In this document: piece by piece, positions 7,832 through 13,500 of the stretch
Position numbering within the stretch: position 1 is the first letter of the stretch
How the letters are laid out: every line of letters begins with the position of its first letter
Translations under genes and position numbers: made by a program
Assembly: GCA_900548195.1 (NCBI GenBank)
Contig: URJQ01000088.1
Span: 1 to 13,500, forward strand
Length of the DNA: 13,500 bases
Reading direction: 5' to 3'
From: an uncultured Prevotella sp.
GTDB taxonomy: Bacteria > Bacteroidota > Bacteroidia > Bacteroidales > Bacteroidaceae
Notes under the pieces: generated by a model
What the model was told of the DNA's origin: nothing
Database searches by the model: none
What the model saw: the letters and a program-made list of their open reading frames with translations, nothing else

Positions 7832-7897
7832 ACAGTCCTGGCAGAAAGCAAACTTTTTCATAGGTTTTCATTTCTGCAGGACTGTGTTTATTTTATT
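7832..7897 (+). terminator. Hairpin terminator between GH43 and esterase
   Basis: ACAGTCCTG (7832-7840), a bulged G, then CAGAAA (7842-7847) pair with TTTCTG (7871-7876) and CAGGACTGT (7877-7885), making a 15-bp stem with a 23-base loop. A T-rich run (GTTTATTTTATTT) follows immediately. It lies 22 bases after the GH43 stop and ends 16 bases before the esterase ATG, so it could end the GH43 message or attenuate read-through into the esterase. Confidence 0.6.
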
Positions 7898-7901
7898 TAA
7901 T

Positions 7902-9872
7902 ATGAGAATAATAAGATTTTATATTGCCATACTGTTCCTCGCCATTTTAGCACAACCGGTGCTCGCGCAACTGCGTTTGCCTGCCATTTTCTCCGACGGA
8001 ATGGTGATGCAGCGCTTTGCTCCTGTTCCTGTATGGGGATGGGGAAAGCCGGGCGAGAAAGTGAAAATAGCATTAGGAAGCAAGCAAAAGACCGTGAAAG
8101 TGGGCAAAGATGGCAAATGGCACGTCGCTATGCCTGAACTTCCTGCCGGTGGTCCATATAAACTCACAGTCACGGAAAGAGGCAAGAATCCTGAGACATT
8201 GGCGATAGACCTCTTCATCGGTGATGTGTTTCTTTTCTCTGGTCAGTCAAATCAGGAGTTGCCTATACGCAGATGTATGGACAACAAGACCGTGGCTGAG
8301 ACGGCAAAGGCCTACACCAACGATAATATCCACTACCTGAAACTGCCGCATCAGTTTGATTTCTCCACGCCAAAGGATGATTGCAGAGCTCCGAAATGGG
8401 TGAGTGTAAATCCTAAAACGGCTGGGGAGATAGCGGCTGTCAGCTACTTCGTGGGCAAGGAAATACAGGAATATGCCAAAGTTCCGGTAGGAATCATCAA
8501 TTCCTCTGTCGGCGGCACTCGTGTGGAAGCATGGATGTCATACGACATTCTCAATCAGTTTCCTGAATATAAGGAAATCCTAAAAGACAGGAAATACCAT
8601 CAGAAGAATTGGGTCGATTCTGTAAGAAATGCGGAAGAGGAAGCCATAAGGGCATGGAATGCACGCAGAGAGCAGAGCGACACGATAGTAAACAAATGGT
8701 CAAAGCCCGGATATGACTTCTCTTCATGGAAGCCTGTAGATATCTTTTCGCAGTTTTTCACCAAGGGAAAACCACACGGCACATACTGGTTTCGCGCCAC
8801 TTTCCATCTTTCCAAGAAGAATATCGAGGCAAACAAGGGCATGAAACCAATGCTCAGACTTGGCGCAATGAAGGATGCTGACGTCACTTTCGTCAATCAA
8901 AAGCAAGTGGGCAGCACCGGTTATGAATATCCTCCACGCAAATACTCCTTTGATTCTTCTATCCTGCATGAGGGAGAGAATGAGGTGATAGTGAAACTCG
9001 TGGCTGAGAAAGGACTGCCTAATTTCACCAAAGGCAAACTCTATCAACTCGAACTGAAAGACACCACCATCATTCTTACTGAGGGATGGCAGATGGCTGT
9101 TGGCGCAAACACGGAGCCTTGTCCGTCTTCCACTTATTTCGTCGATACCCCTGTAGGTCTCTATAACGCCATGATTCACCCGCTTGGTCCGCTGTATATC
9201 CGAGGAATGGTGTGGTATCAGGGCGAATCAAACACTGGAAAGCCATTCCATTACAAGGAATATCTCCAGGCTATGATTGACAAATGGCACACGCAGTTTC
9301 CTACCATCAAGCAGAGCAAGACTCCTTGGCCAAGCGTGATAATACAGCTTGCTGGCTTCATGGGAAGGCATGATAAGATGATAGAGAGCGGATTGTGTGA
9401 CCTCAGAGCGCAGCAATTCGACATCTGCCACCCTACTCTTTCATCTTCATCACAGCCCGTCAACAGCGCAGTCTTTGCCACTGCATTGGATTGCGGCGAG
9501 GCAAACGACATCCATCCACAGGCAAAACATACTGTGGGACATCGAGTTGCGCTCCAGTTGATGAAGCATTCGTATGGAGAAAAACTGGTAAGTGAGGGTC
9601 CTGTTCCTGTGAAATGTGAGCGTAAGGGCGGCACTATAGTCATTTCTTTCTCTAAAGAAACAGGCAAATTGCGCCAATTCGATGATGGCATAGCAAAGAC
9701 ATCAGGCGACTATGAACTCACCATCAACGTCAATGCCTTAGAGAAAGCAAAGACTTCTACCTATGGCATCAAAGGTAACACATTCTGCTATGCACATGAT
9801 GAATTCCCTCTCTGCACCATATATAATAAGGAGGGCATCGCTGCAGGTGCTTTCAATATCAATATGGAGTAG
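7902..9872 (+). CDS. Secreted SGNH/SASA-type carbohydrate acetylesterase (sialate O-acetylesterase-like)
   Basis: This esterase probably removes O-acetyl groups from xylan or its oligomers. I chose the ATG at 7902: it opens a textbook signal peptide (MRIIRFYIAILFLAILAQPVLAQ), whereas the GTG at 7884 lies in the right arm of the upstream hairpin. An N-terminal beta domain (LRLPAIFSDGMVMQ, VPVWGWG) precedes the SGNH core. The likely nucleophile is S116 in FSGQSNQ, the block with YQGESN contains E442, and the catalytic pair is probably D536/H538 in NDIHPQ. Between these blocks, about residues 255-395 form a jelly-roll-like insert (YWFRATFHL, LRLGAMKDADVTFVN, GENEVIVKL), as in sialate O-acetylesterase-like proteins and, as I recall, CE20 enzymes. 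The likely Prevotella counterpart is the xynE-type esterase. True sialate substrates are unlikely in this neighbourhood. Family secure, substrate inferred. Confidence 0.88.
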   Translation: MRIIRFYIAILFLAILAQPVLAQLRLPAIFSDGMVMQRFAPVPVWGWGKPGEKVKIALGSKQKTVKVGKDGKWHVAMPELPAGGPYKLTVTERGKNPETLAIDLFIGDVFLFSGQSNQELPIRRCMDNKTVAETAKAYTNDNIHYLKLPHQFDFSTPKDDCRAPKWVSVNPKTAGEIAAVSYFVGKEIQEYAKVPVGIINSSVGGTRVEAWMSYDILNQFPEYKEILKDRKYHQKNWVDSVRNAEEEAIRAWNARREQSDTIVNKWSKPGYDFSSWKPVDIFSQFFTKGKPHGTYWFRATFHLSKKNIEANKGMKPMLRLGAMKDADVTFVNQKQVGSTGYEYPPRKYSFDSSILHEGENEVIVKLVAEKGLPNFTKGKLYQLELKDTTIILTEGWQMAVGANTEPCPSSTYFVDTPVGLYNAMIHPLGPLYIRGMVWYQGESNTGKPFHYKEYLQAMIDKWHTQFPTIKQSKTPWPSVIIQLAGFMGRHDKMIESGLCDLRAQQFDICHPTLSSSSQPVNSAVFATALDCGEANDIHPQAKHTVGHRVALQLMKHSYGEKLVSEGPVPVKCERKGGTIVISFSKETGKLRQFDDGIAKTSGDYELTINVNALEKAKTSTYGIKGNTFCYAHDEFPLCTIYNKEGIAAGAFNINME

Positions 9873-9906
9873 GGGCGGAGTTCTCTCCGACAGTTTGCTG
9901 AAGGAT

Positions 9907-9978
9907 AAAATATCAATGGATAAAAACAGGAAAAAAACAAAAAATATTATTTTTCCTGTTTTTATCCATTGATTTTTT
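9907..9978. terminator. Long AT-rich palindrome, probable terminator of the xylan cluster
   Basis: Bases 9912-9934 are perfectly complementary to 9951-9973 (23 bp; core ATCAATGGATAAAAACAGG), extending inward by one pair and outward through a single T-T mismatch to 9907 and 9978. The loop is about 15 AT-only bases apart from one C, and a T run follows. It shares AAAATATCAAT and an A-run with the palindrome after the FadL-like gene at 11731 and with the half-copy at 12665. The stem is longer than most intrinsic terminators need, so it may be a small palindromic repeat family that also serves as a terminator. Confidence 0.7.
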
Positions 9979-10134
9979 TGTTTTAGTGTCACTTACCAAC
10001 AAACAAACCACAAACCAACGATAAATAAAACAAAACAAAGTAAGGATAGGACAAAATAACTATTATTTAGTTAATATTCTTTAATTTGATAGCGAAAAAC
10101 TGATTACTATGATGGAAATAGAGGACAAAACGAT

Positions 10135-10142
10135 TACCTTTG
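10135..10142 (+). promoter_or_regulatory. Bacteroidetes-type -7 promoter element (TACCTTTG)
   Basis: TACCTTTG matches TAnnTTTG exactly and lies 40 bases before the ATG of the FadL-like gene, which would give a short leader. No clean TTTG -33 element occurs 19-21 bases upstream. It follows the xylan-cluster palindrome, so the outer-membrane protein gene appears to be a separate transcription unit. Confidence 0.6.
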
Positions 10143-10182
10143 CACCGCAAATTCATATAGTATTCAACGGAATAACAAGAAA

Positions 10183-11712
10183 ATGAAACTGAAAAAAATT
10201 ATCATCGTGGCGCTTTCCGCGCTCACATTTACCACTGCAAACGCAGGTGGTTATCTTACTAATACAAACCAGTGCGCCGCTTTCCTCCGCAACCCAGCCC
10301 GTGAGGGCGTGATTGCCATCGACGGCGTGTATAGCAATCCTGCCGGAGTAGTGTTCCTCGGACAGGGATTCCACCTCGGACTCAACGCTCAGGCAGCGTG
10401 GCAGACCCGTACCATCGACACCACTTGTCCGCTCTTCGCCCTCGGCAAGGAAAACAACGGCATGACCACCAAGCGCTTCAAGGGCGATGCCCAGGCTCCA
10501 TTCATCCCTTCAGTGCAGGCTGCTTACAATAAGGACCGCTGGTCATTCCAGTTCGGTTTCGCAGTAACCGGAGGCGGTGGCAAATGTGAATTCTCTGACG
10601 GACTCGGCTCTTTCGAGAGTGCTGTCGGCATGATAGCCAAGAAACTTGAGACTTTCGGAGCGGAAGGTTACGATGTTAACAGCTATATGCAGGGTCGCCA
10701 GTTCTATTTCGGCTTCACTGTAGGTGCGGCTTATAAGGTTACTGAGAATCTCTCCGTCTATGGAGGTCTCCGCGTAATCTACGGTGACGCAAGCTACAAG
10801 GCAAAGATTTCCGACATCATGGTGAAGACAAAGGAGCAGTATGTGCCTTTCAGCAACTTCCTCGACGGTGTCAACGAATACATCACCAATAACCTTACCA
10901 GCATCGAGGAGAACCTTCCGAAGGTGGATGCAGGCATCGCACAGCTGGAGCCGGTGAAGAATATGCCTGGATATAAGGAAAAATATGATGAGCTTGTGGC
11001 TACAAAGGCAAAGCTCGAAGGAGCAAAAGCACAGCTCGAAGGCGCACGTCCACAGGTAAGTGCACTGGAGGTCTATCGTGAGGGAGTGAACCTCAAGTCT
11101 GACCAGAACGGCATCGGCTTCGCTCCTGTAATCGGTATCGACTACAAGATAGGCAACTTCAACTTCGCTGCGAAGTATGACTTCCGCGTGAAGATGTCGA
11201 TGAAGAACAACTCCACCGTGAAGGAGGCTATGGCTATTGAGGCTGTAAACCAGTTCCAGGATGGCACCTCAGTGCGTGAAGACAGCCCAGCTCTGCTCGC
11301 TCTCGGAGCACAGTGGAGCATCGTGCCAAGCGTTCGCGTCAGCGCTGGCTACCATCATTTCTACGACAAGCAGTCAAAGAAATATAACGACAAGCAGGAC
11401 CTTCTCAAGGGAGGCACCGACGAATACCTCGCCGGACTGGAGCTTGACGTCACAAAGAAGCTCACTCTCAGCGGTGGTATGCAGATCACCCGCTACGGCA
11501 ACACCGACGACTTCATGAGCGATATGTCCTTCACCACCGACTCATGGTCATACGGTTTCGGTGCAAAGTATCAGGTAAATGACAAAGTAGCCATCAATGC
11601 CGCTTACTTCAAGACCTGCTACGACAAATACACCGCGGAGAAGCCAGAAATCACCAATGAGTTTACACGTAGCAACCGCGTGGCTGCTCTCGGTGTAGAA
11701 CTTACGTTTTAG
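10183..11712 (+). CDS. FadL/OMPP1/TodX-type outer-membrane transport protein with charged insert
   Basis: This is probably an outer-membrane beta-barrel channel for hydrophobic compounds such as long-chain fatty acids. A signal peptide ends near residue 21 (TTANAGGYL). The N-terminal part carries the family signature (IAIDGVYSNPAGVVFLGQGFHLG). Alternating beta strands rich in Gly and aromatics fill the rest, and the protein ends in ALGVELTF with a terminal Phe, as barrels recognised by the Bam machinery do. Residues ~210-305 are unusual: a mostly helical Lys/Glu/Ala-rich segment with repeats such as KLEGAKAQLEGA interrupts the barrel. At 509 residues it is longer than typical FadL (~420-450), largely because of this insert. 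It has its own promoter and does not look like part of the xylan operon. Substrate is inferred from family alone. Confidence 0.82.
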   Translation: MKLKKIIIVALSALTFTTANAGGYLTNTNQCAAFLRNPAREGVIAIDGVYSNPAGVVFLGQGFHLGLNAQAAWQTRTIDTTCPLFALGKENNGMTTKRFKGDAQAPFIPSVQAAYNKDRWSFQFGFAVTGGGGKCEFSDGLGSFESAVGMIAKKLETFGAEGYDVNSYMQGRQFYFGFTVGAAYKVTENLSVYGGLRVIYGDASYKAKISDIMVKTKEQYVPFSNFLDGVNEYITNNLTSIEENLPKVDAGIAQLEPVKNMPGYKEKYDELVATKAKLEGAKAQLEGARPQVSALEVYREGVNLKSDQNGIGFAPVIGIDYKIGNFNFAAKYDFRVKMSMKNNSTVKEAMAIEAVNQFQDGTSVREDSPALLALGAQWSIVPSVRVSAGYHHFYDKQSKKYNDKQDLLKGGTDEYLAGLELDVTKKLTLSGGMQITRYGNTDDFMSDMSFTTDSWSYGFGAKYQVNDKVAINAAYFKTCYDKYTAEKPEITNEFTRSNRVAALGVELTF

Positions 11713-11724
11713 TGGTTTAGTGGT

Positions 11725-11752
11725 TTAGAAAATAAAATATCAATATAAAAAA
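11725..11752. repeat. 28-bp direct repeat, copy A
   Basis: The 28 bases starting TTAGAAAATAAAATATCAAT are identical at 11725-11752 and 12665-12692. Here they form the left half of a complete palindrome; at the second site the right half is missing and unrelated DNA follows. The match stops on both sides with clear differences. Confidence 0.9.
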
Positions 11753-11799
11753 ACAAAGAAAAAATATATTTGTTTATTTTTATTTATTGATATTTTATT
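11731..11799. terminator. AT-rich palindrome after the FadL-like gene
   Basis: Bases 11731-11744 (AATAAAATATCAAT) are perfectly complementary to 11786-11799 (ATTGATATTTTATT). The inner arms continue as imperfect A-run/T-run pairing. It starts 19 bases after the stop codon and is AT-only apart from a few bases. It belongs with the palindrome at 9907-9978, and its left flank and arm (11725-11752) recur exactly at 12665-12692. It likely serves as a transcription end between convergent genes. Confidence 0.6.
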
Positions 11800-11883
11800 C
11801 CTCAACCAAGACAGCAAGACAAATAATCCAACCATAAATACTCGCATACTACTCTTTCTCCACCGTGAGGTGGCCAGAAAGTA

Positions 11884-11930
11884 ACAAAAATCCCGGGCAC
11901 GCCGTAAGAGGCTTGCCCGGGATTGTCATT
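11884..11930 (-). terminator. Strong GC-rich terminator hairpin for the minus-strand barrel gene
   Basis: AATCCCGGGCA (11889-11899) pairs perfectly with TGCCCGGGATT (11914-11924), an 11-bp stem extended inward by three pairs after one mismatch. On the minus strand the hairpin is followed by TTTTTGTT, a classical U tract, so it most likely ends the PorT-like gene whose stop is about 60 bases upstream on that strand. The stem could also stop plus-strand transcripts, though the T tract on that side is weak. Confidence 0.8.
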
Positions 11931-11983
11931 TCCGAGAGTATGGTTTCTGTATCTGTAAGTCTTAGTGACTTTTTCCCCATCAC

Positions 11984-12583
11984 TTAAAGGTCGATGCCGT
12001 AGCCGAGGGTCAGCATGATGGTGCCATTGTGACTTTTGTCATAAGACGACTGGTCCTTGTAGATATGAGTCAGACCGATGTTGTATCTGAGGTCGAGACA
12101 GAAATTGCGGTATTCGTAAGCAATGCCCACAGGGATGGAGAGGTTCACCTCATTGAGTATCTTGTCAAACTTGTCGCTTACACGGAATTCCGGTTGCAGT
12201 CCAGCCTTCAGCGAGATGCCGTATTTGGTGGTAAGGACACAGAGCAGAGGGACGTTGATGTCGTTGTGCTTTATCTCAAGGTCGTCAATGCCTTCTATCG
12301 ACCCGAACTTGGTGCCTTGCTCGCTGTAGATCACGCCACCGCTGAGAGCGATGATATCCGACAGCTGATACTGCAGTTCTGCTCCTGCAGTGAAGCCGGT
12401 CTTGAATTTAGCATCCACATTTCCCCCAGCAGAGTTGAGGATGTCGGTGTAGATCTTGTCTCCGCAAAACTTTGAGAAACTCATTCCCACTCTTGGATAG
12501 AGTGTCAGCGTGCCGGGACTTTTCTGTGCAAAGGCAGTGAAAGCCATCATTATAGTGATGGCAAACATCATTATTCTTTTCAT
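11984..12583 (-). CDS. PorT-like small outer-membrane beta-barrel protein
   Basis: This 199-residue protein has a signal peptide (MKRIMMFAITIMMAFTAFAQ, cleavage after AFA). An eight-strand-style barrel pattern follows: LTLYPRVGMSFSKFCG, FTAGAELQYQLS, IALSGGVIYSEQG, INVPLLCVLTTKYGISLKAG, and NFCLDLRYNIGL. It ends in a Gly-Tyr-Gly strand, TIMLTLGYGIDL. This matches the outer-membrane beta-barrel type widespread in Bacteroidota (PorT-like, OMP_b-brl_2). Function within the family is mostly unknown. It is transcribed convergently with the FadL-like gene, ends before a strong terminator, and probably forms a single-gene unit. I see no exact TAnnTTTG motif in its short upstream region, which is cut off by the suspected junction at about 12692. 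Confidence 0.8.
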   Translation of the reverse strand: MKRIMMFAITIMMAFTAFAQKSPGTLTLYPRVGMSFSKFCGDKIYTDILNSAGGNVDAKFKTGFTAGAELQYQLSDIIALSGGVIYSEQGTKFGSIEGIDDLEIKHNDINVPLLCVLTTKYGISLKAGLQPEFRVSDKFDKILNEVNLSIPVGIAYEYRNFCLDLRYNIGLTHIYKDQSSYDKSHNGTIMLTLGYGIDL

Positions 12584-12664
12584 AGTTGTAAAAAAATAAA
12601 TATAATATTAGTATTCACTTACAATAATAACGCACCACCTACAGAATTATTGCCTCATTTGTAG

Positions 12665-12692
12665 TTAGAAAATAAAATATCAATATAAAAAA
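12665..12692. repeat. 28-bp direct repeat, copy B (half-palindrome at a sequence junction)
   Basis: These bases are identical to 11725-11752 but lack the complementary right arm. The sequence switches at 12692-12693 straight into the interior of an aldolase gene with different codon use. It therefore marks the boundary between two blocks of unlike DNA. Confidence 0.85.
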
Positions 12693-13473
12693 CGGGCTAA
12701 GCGGGTTTTACGTCGGCGGAAATACGGGCGAATGTTCCGTTTTGCCGATAAAGACAAGAAAGCAAATGCTTGAAAGCGTAGTTAATGCAAATAGCGGTCG
12801 CGGAAAAATCATAGCGCATATCGGGGCGTCGCGCATAAACGACGTTTATGAACTTATCGATCACGCAAACGAGTTGAATATCGACGCGATCGCTTCTTTG
12901 CCTCTTCCGTTGCTTCCGTATTACGATATGGACGAAACGGTAAAGTATTATCGAATTATTTCGGAAAGAAGCAAAGTTCCGGTGTTTGCTTATATAACGG
13001 GAGTTTTGAATTGCGATTTGGTTGAGTTTACAAAAAAAATAATTGAGCTTGACAATATTGCCGGACTTAAAATATCCGTTCCCGATTACTACACGTTCGG
13101 CAGGGTAAAACAGCTCGTAGGGGGAAATAAGTCTATATTAAACGGACCGGACGAATCTTTGATTTGCGGTTTGATAGAAGGCGCGGACGGCGCGATAGGT
13201 ACGACTTATAACGCGTTGCCGAGGCTTGCCGTTTCTATATACGACGCATTTAAAAACAATAATACGGTTCTTGCACTTGAAAATCAAAACAAAATGAACG
13301 CGATAATCGATTTGTTTATCAACGAAAATATTGCCTGGTGGAAAACTCTTATGACTTTTGTCGGAGTCGAAGATATGGGATATACTATAGAACCGCAGAG
13401 AATGCCGACGAAAAAGGATCTTGAAATTATTAAACAAAAATTGACAGATGTCGGATTTTTTGAGTTGCTGTAA
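12691..13473 (+). pseudogene. 5'-truncated dihydrodipicolinate synthase / N-acetylneuraminate lyase family gene
   Basis: Enzymes of this family are class I aldolases that form a Schiff base with pyruvate. The reading frame enters in mid-domain: codons from 12691 read NGLSGFYVGGNTGEC, including the pyruvate-carboxylate motif GGNTGE (12715-12732). The Schiff-base Lys lies in AGLKISV (13069-13071), the partner Tyr in FAYITG (12991-12993), and the late signature is GADGAIGTTYN. About 260 codons remain of a usual ~290-305, so roughly the first 35-40 are missing. The TTG at 12742 is not a real start because homologous sequence continues upstream of it; the frame is open only to a stop at 12673 inside the AT-rich repeat. 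Codon use differs from all upstream genes (GCG, TTG, TTA, AAT; no CTC leucine). It may be intact in its source genome and cut by an assembly join. Substrate (neuraminate, dihydrodipicolinate or another 2-keto acid) cannot be assigned. Confidence 0.85.
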
Positions 13474-13475
13474 CG

Positions 13476-13500
13476 ATGATTTTCGATATACATACGCATT
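13476..13500 (+). CDS. Start of an amidohydrolase-like gene (cut by window end)
   Basis: An ATG two bases after the aldolase stop begins MIFDIHTH, the usual opening of metal-dependent amidohydrolases, whose HxH pair binds the first metal. The tight spacing suggests one operon with the aldolase. Only eight codons are visible, so the family is a suggestion from this motif and the function is unknown. Confidence 0.45.

Larger units (their letters stand above)
9873..10182. other. 310-base intergenic region: palindrome plus promoter
   Basis: This gap marks the 3' end of the xylan cluster. It contains a small inverted repeat (CGGAG 9876-9880, CTCCG 9885-9889), the long AT-rich palindrome at 9907-9978, an AT-rich stretch rich in ACAAA runs (about 9990-10050), and a -7 promoter motif for the outer-membrane protein gene. 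I see no additional coding sequence or RNA gene in it. Confidence 0.6.

Noticed and set aside
7884..7901. GTG start extending the esterase by six codons
   Set aside because: The extension falls in a hairpin arm and T-rich tail and would place MFILFN ahead of an already complete signal peptide. The ATG at 7902 is better.
12660..12700. Insertion-sequence end or integrase attachment site at the junction
   Set aside because: No transposase, integrase, terminal inverted repeat or tRNA gene is visible nearby, and the shared 28 bp is explained by the palindrome family. It cannot be excluded beyond the window.
12742..12744. TTG as start codon of the aldolase
   Set aside because: Conserved family sequence (GFYVGGNTGE) is encoded in the same frame upstream, so this is an internal codon of a truncated gene.
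1..13500. tRNA, rRNA or riboswitch genes
   Set aside because: I looked through the intergenic stretches and found no cloverleaf, rRNA-like or recognised riboswitch sequence; the structured elements there are terminator or REP-like hairpins.

Overview
The first ~12.69 kb reads as a chromosomal segment from a xylan-degrading Bacteroidota, most likely the Prevotella group (Prevotella/Segatella/Xylanibacter). The supporting signs are Bacteroidetes-type -7 promoter motifs (TAnnTTTG), absence of clear Shine-Dalgarno sites, Sec signal peptides ending in A-Q, FadL-like and PorT-like outer-membrane barrels, and a gene set resembling the xyn cluster I recall from Prevotella bryantii B14. The species is not determined.

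Region 1 (1-279) is non-coding: a REP-like GC-rich hairpin element followed by an AT-rich tandem repeat. Region 2 (280-9872) is a plus-strand xylan cluster. In order it holds a GH67 alpha-glucuronidase without the usual N-terminal domain, tandem terminators, a promoter, a GPH-family sugar:cation symporter, a GH10 endoxylanase, a secreted GH43 with a CBM6-like C-terminal domain, a cytoplasmic GH43 beta-xylosidase, and an SGNH/SASA-type carbohydrate esterase. Together they suggest this scheme: GH10 cuts the xylan backbone outside the inner membrane; GH67, the esterase and the secreted GH43 remove glucuronyl, acetyl and probably arabinosyl or xylosyl decorations; the symporter imports short xylo-oligosaccharides; the cytoplasmic GH43 hydrolyses them to xylose. 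No SusC/SusD pair, xylose isomerase or regulator lies in the window.

Region 3 (9873-12660) carries a long AT-rich palindrome, a promoter, a FadL/OMPP1-type outer-membrane protein with an unusual Lys/Glu/Ala-rich insert, then a convergent PorT-like small barrel protein. The convergent intergenic space holds a second AT-rich palindrome and a strong GC-rich terminator.

Region 4 (about 12692-13500) looks like DNA from a different genome. A dihydrodipicolinate synthase/N-acetylneuraminate lyase family gene, missing its first ~35-40 codons, begins abruptly exactly where a third, half-copy of the AT-rich palindrome ends (a 28-bp exact direct repeat of the sequence after the FadL gene). Codon choice changes sharply, with many GCG, TTG and TTA codons and no CTC leucine. 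The start of an amidohydrolase-like gene follows. An assembly chimera is the most economical explanation, with recombination or lateral transfer as the alternative. This junction is the observation in the window most worth checking. I did not find convincing evidence of a wholly new biological system; the rest is a recognisable xylan-utilisation locus with several unusual details.
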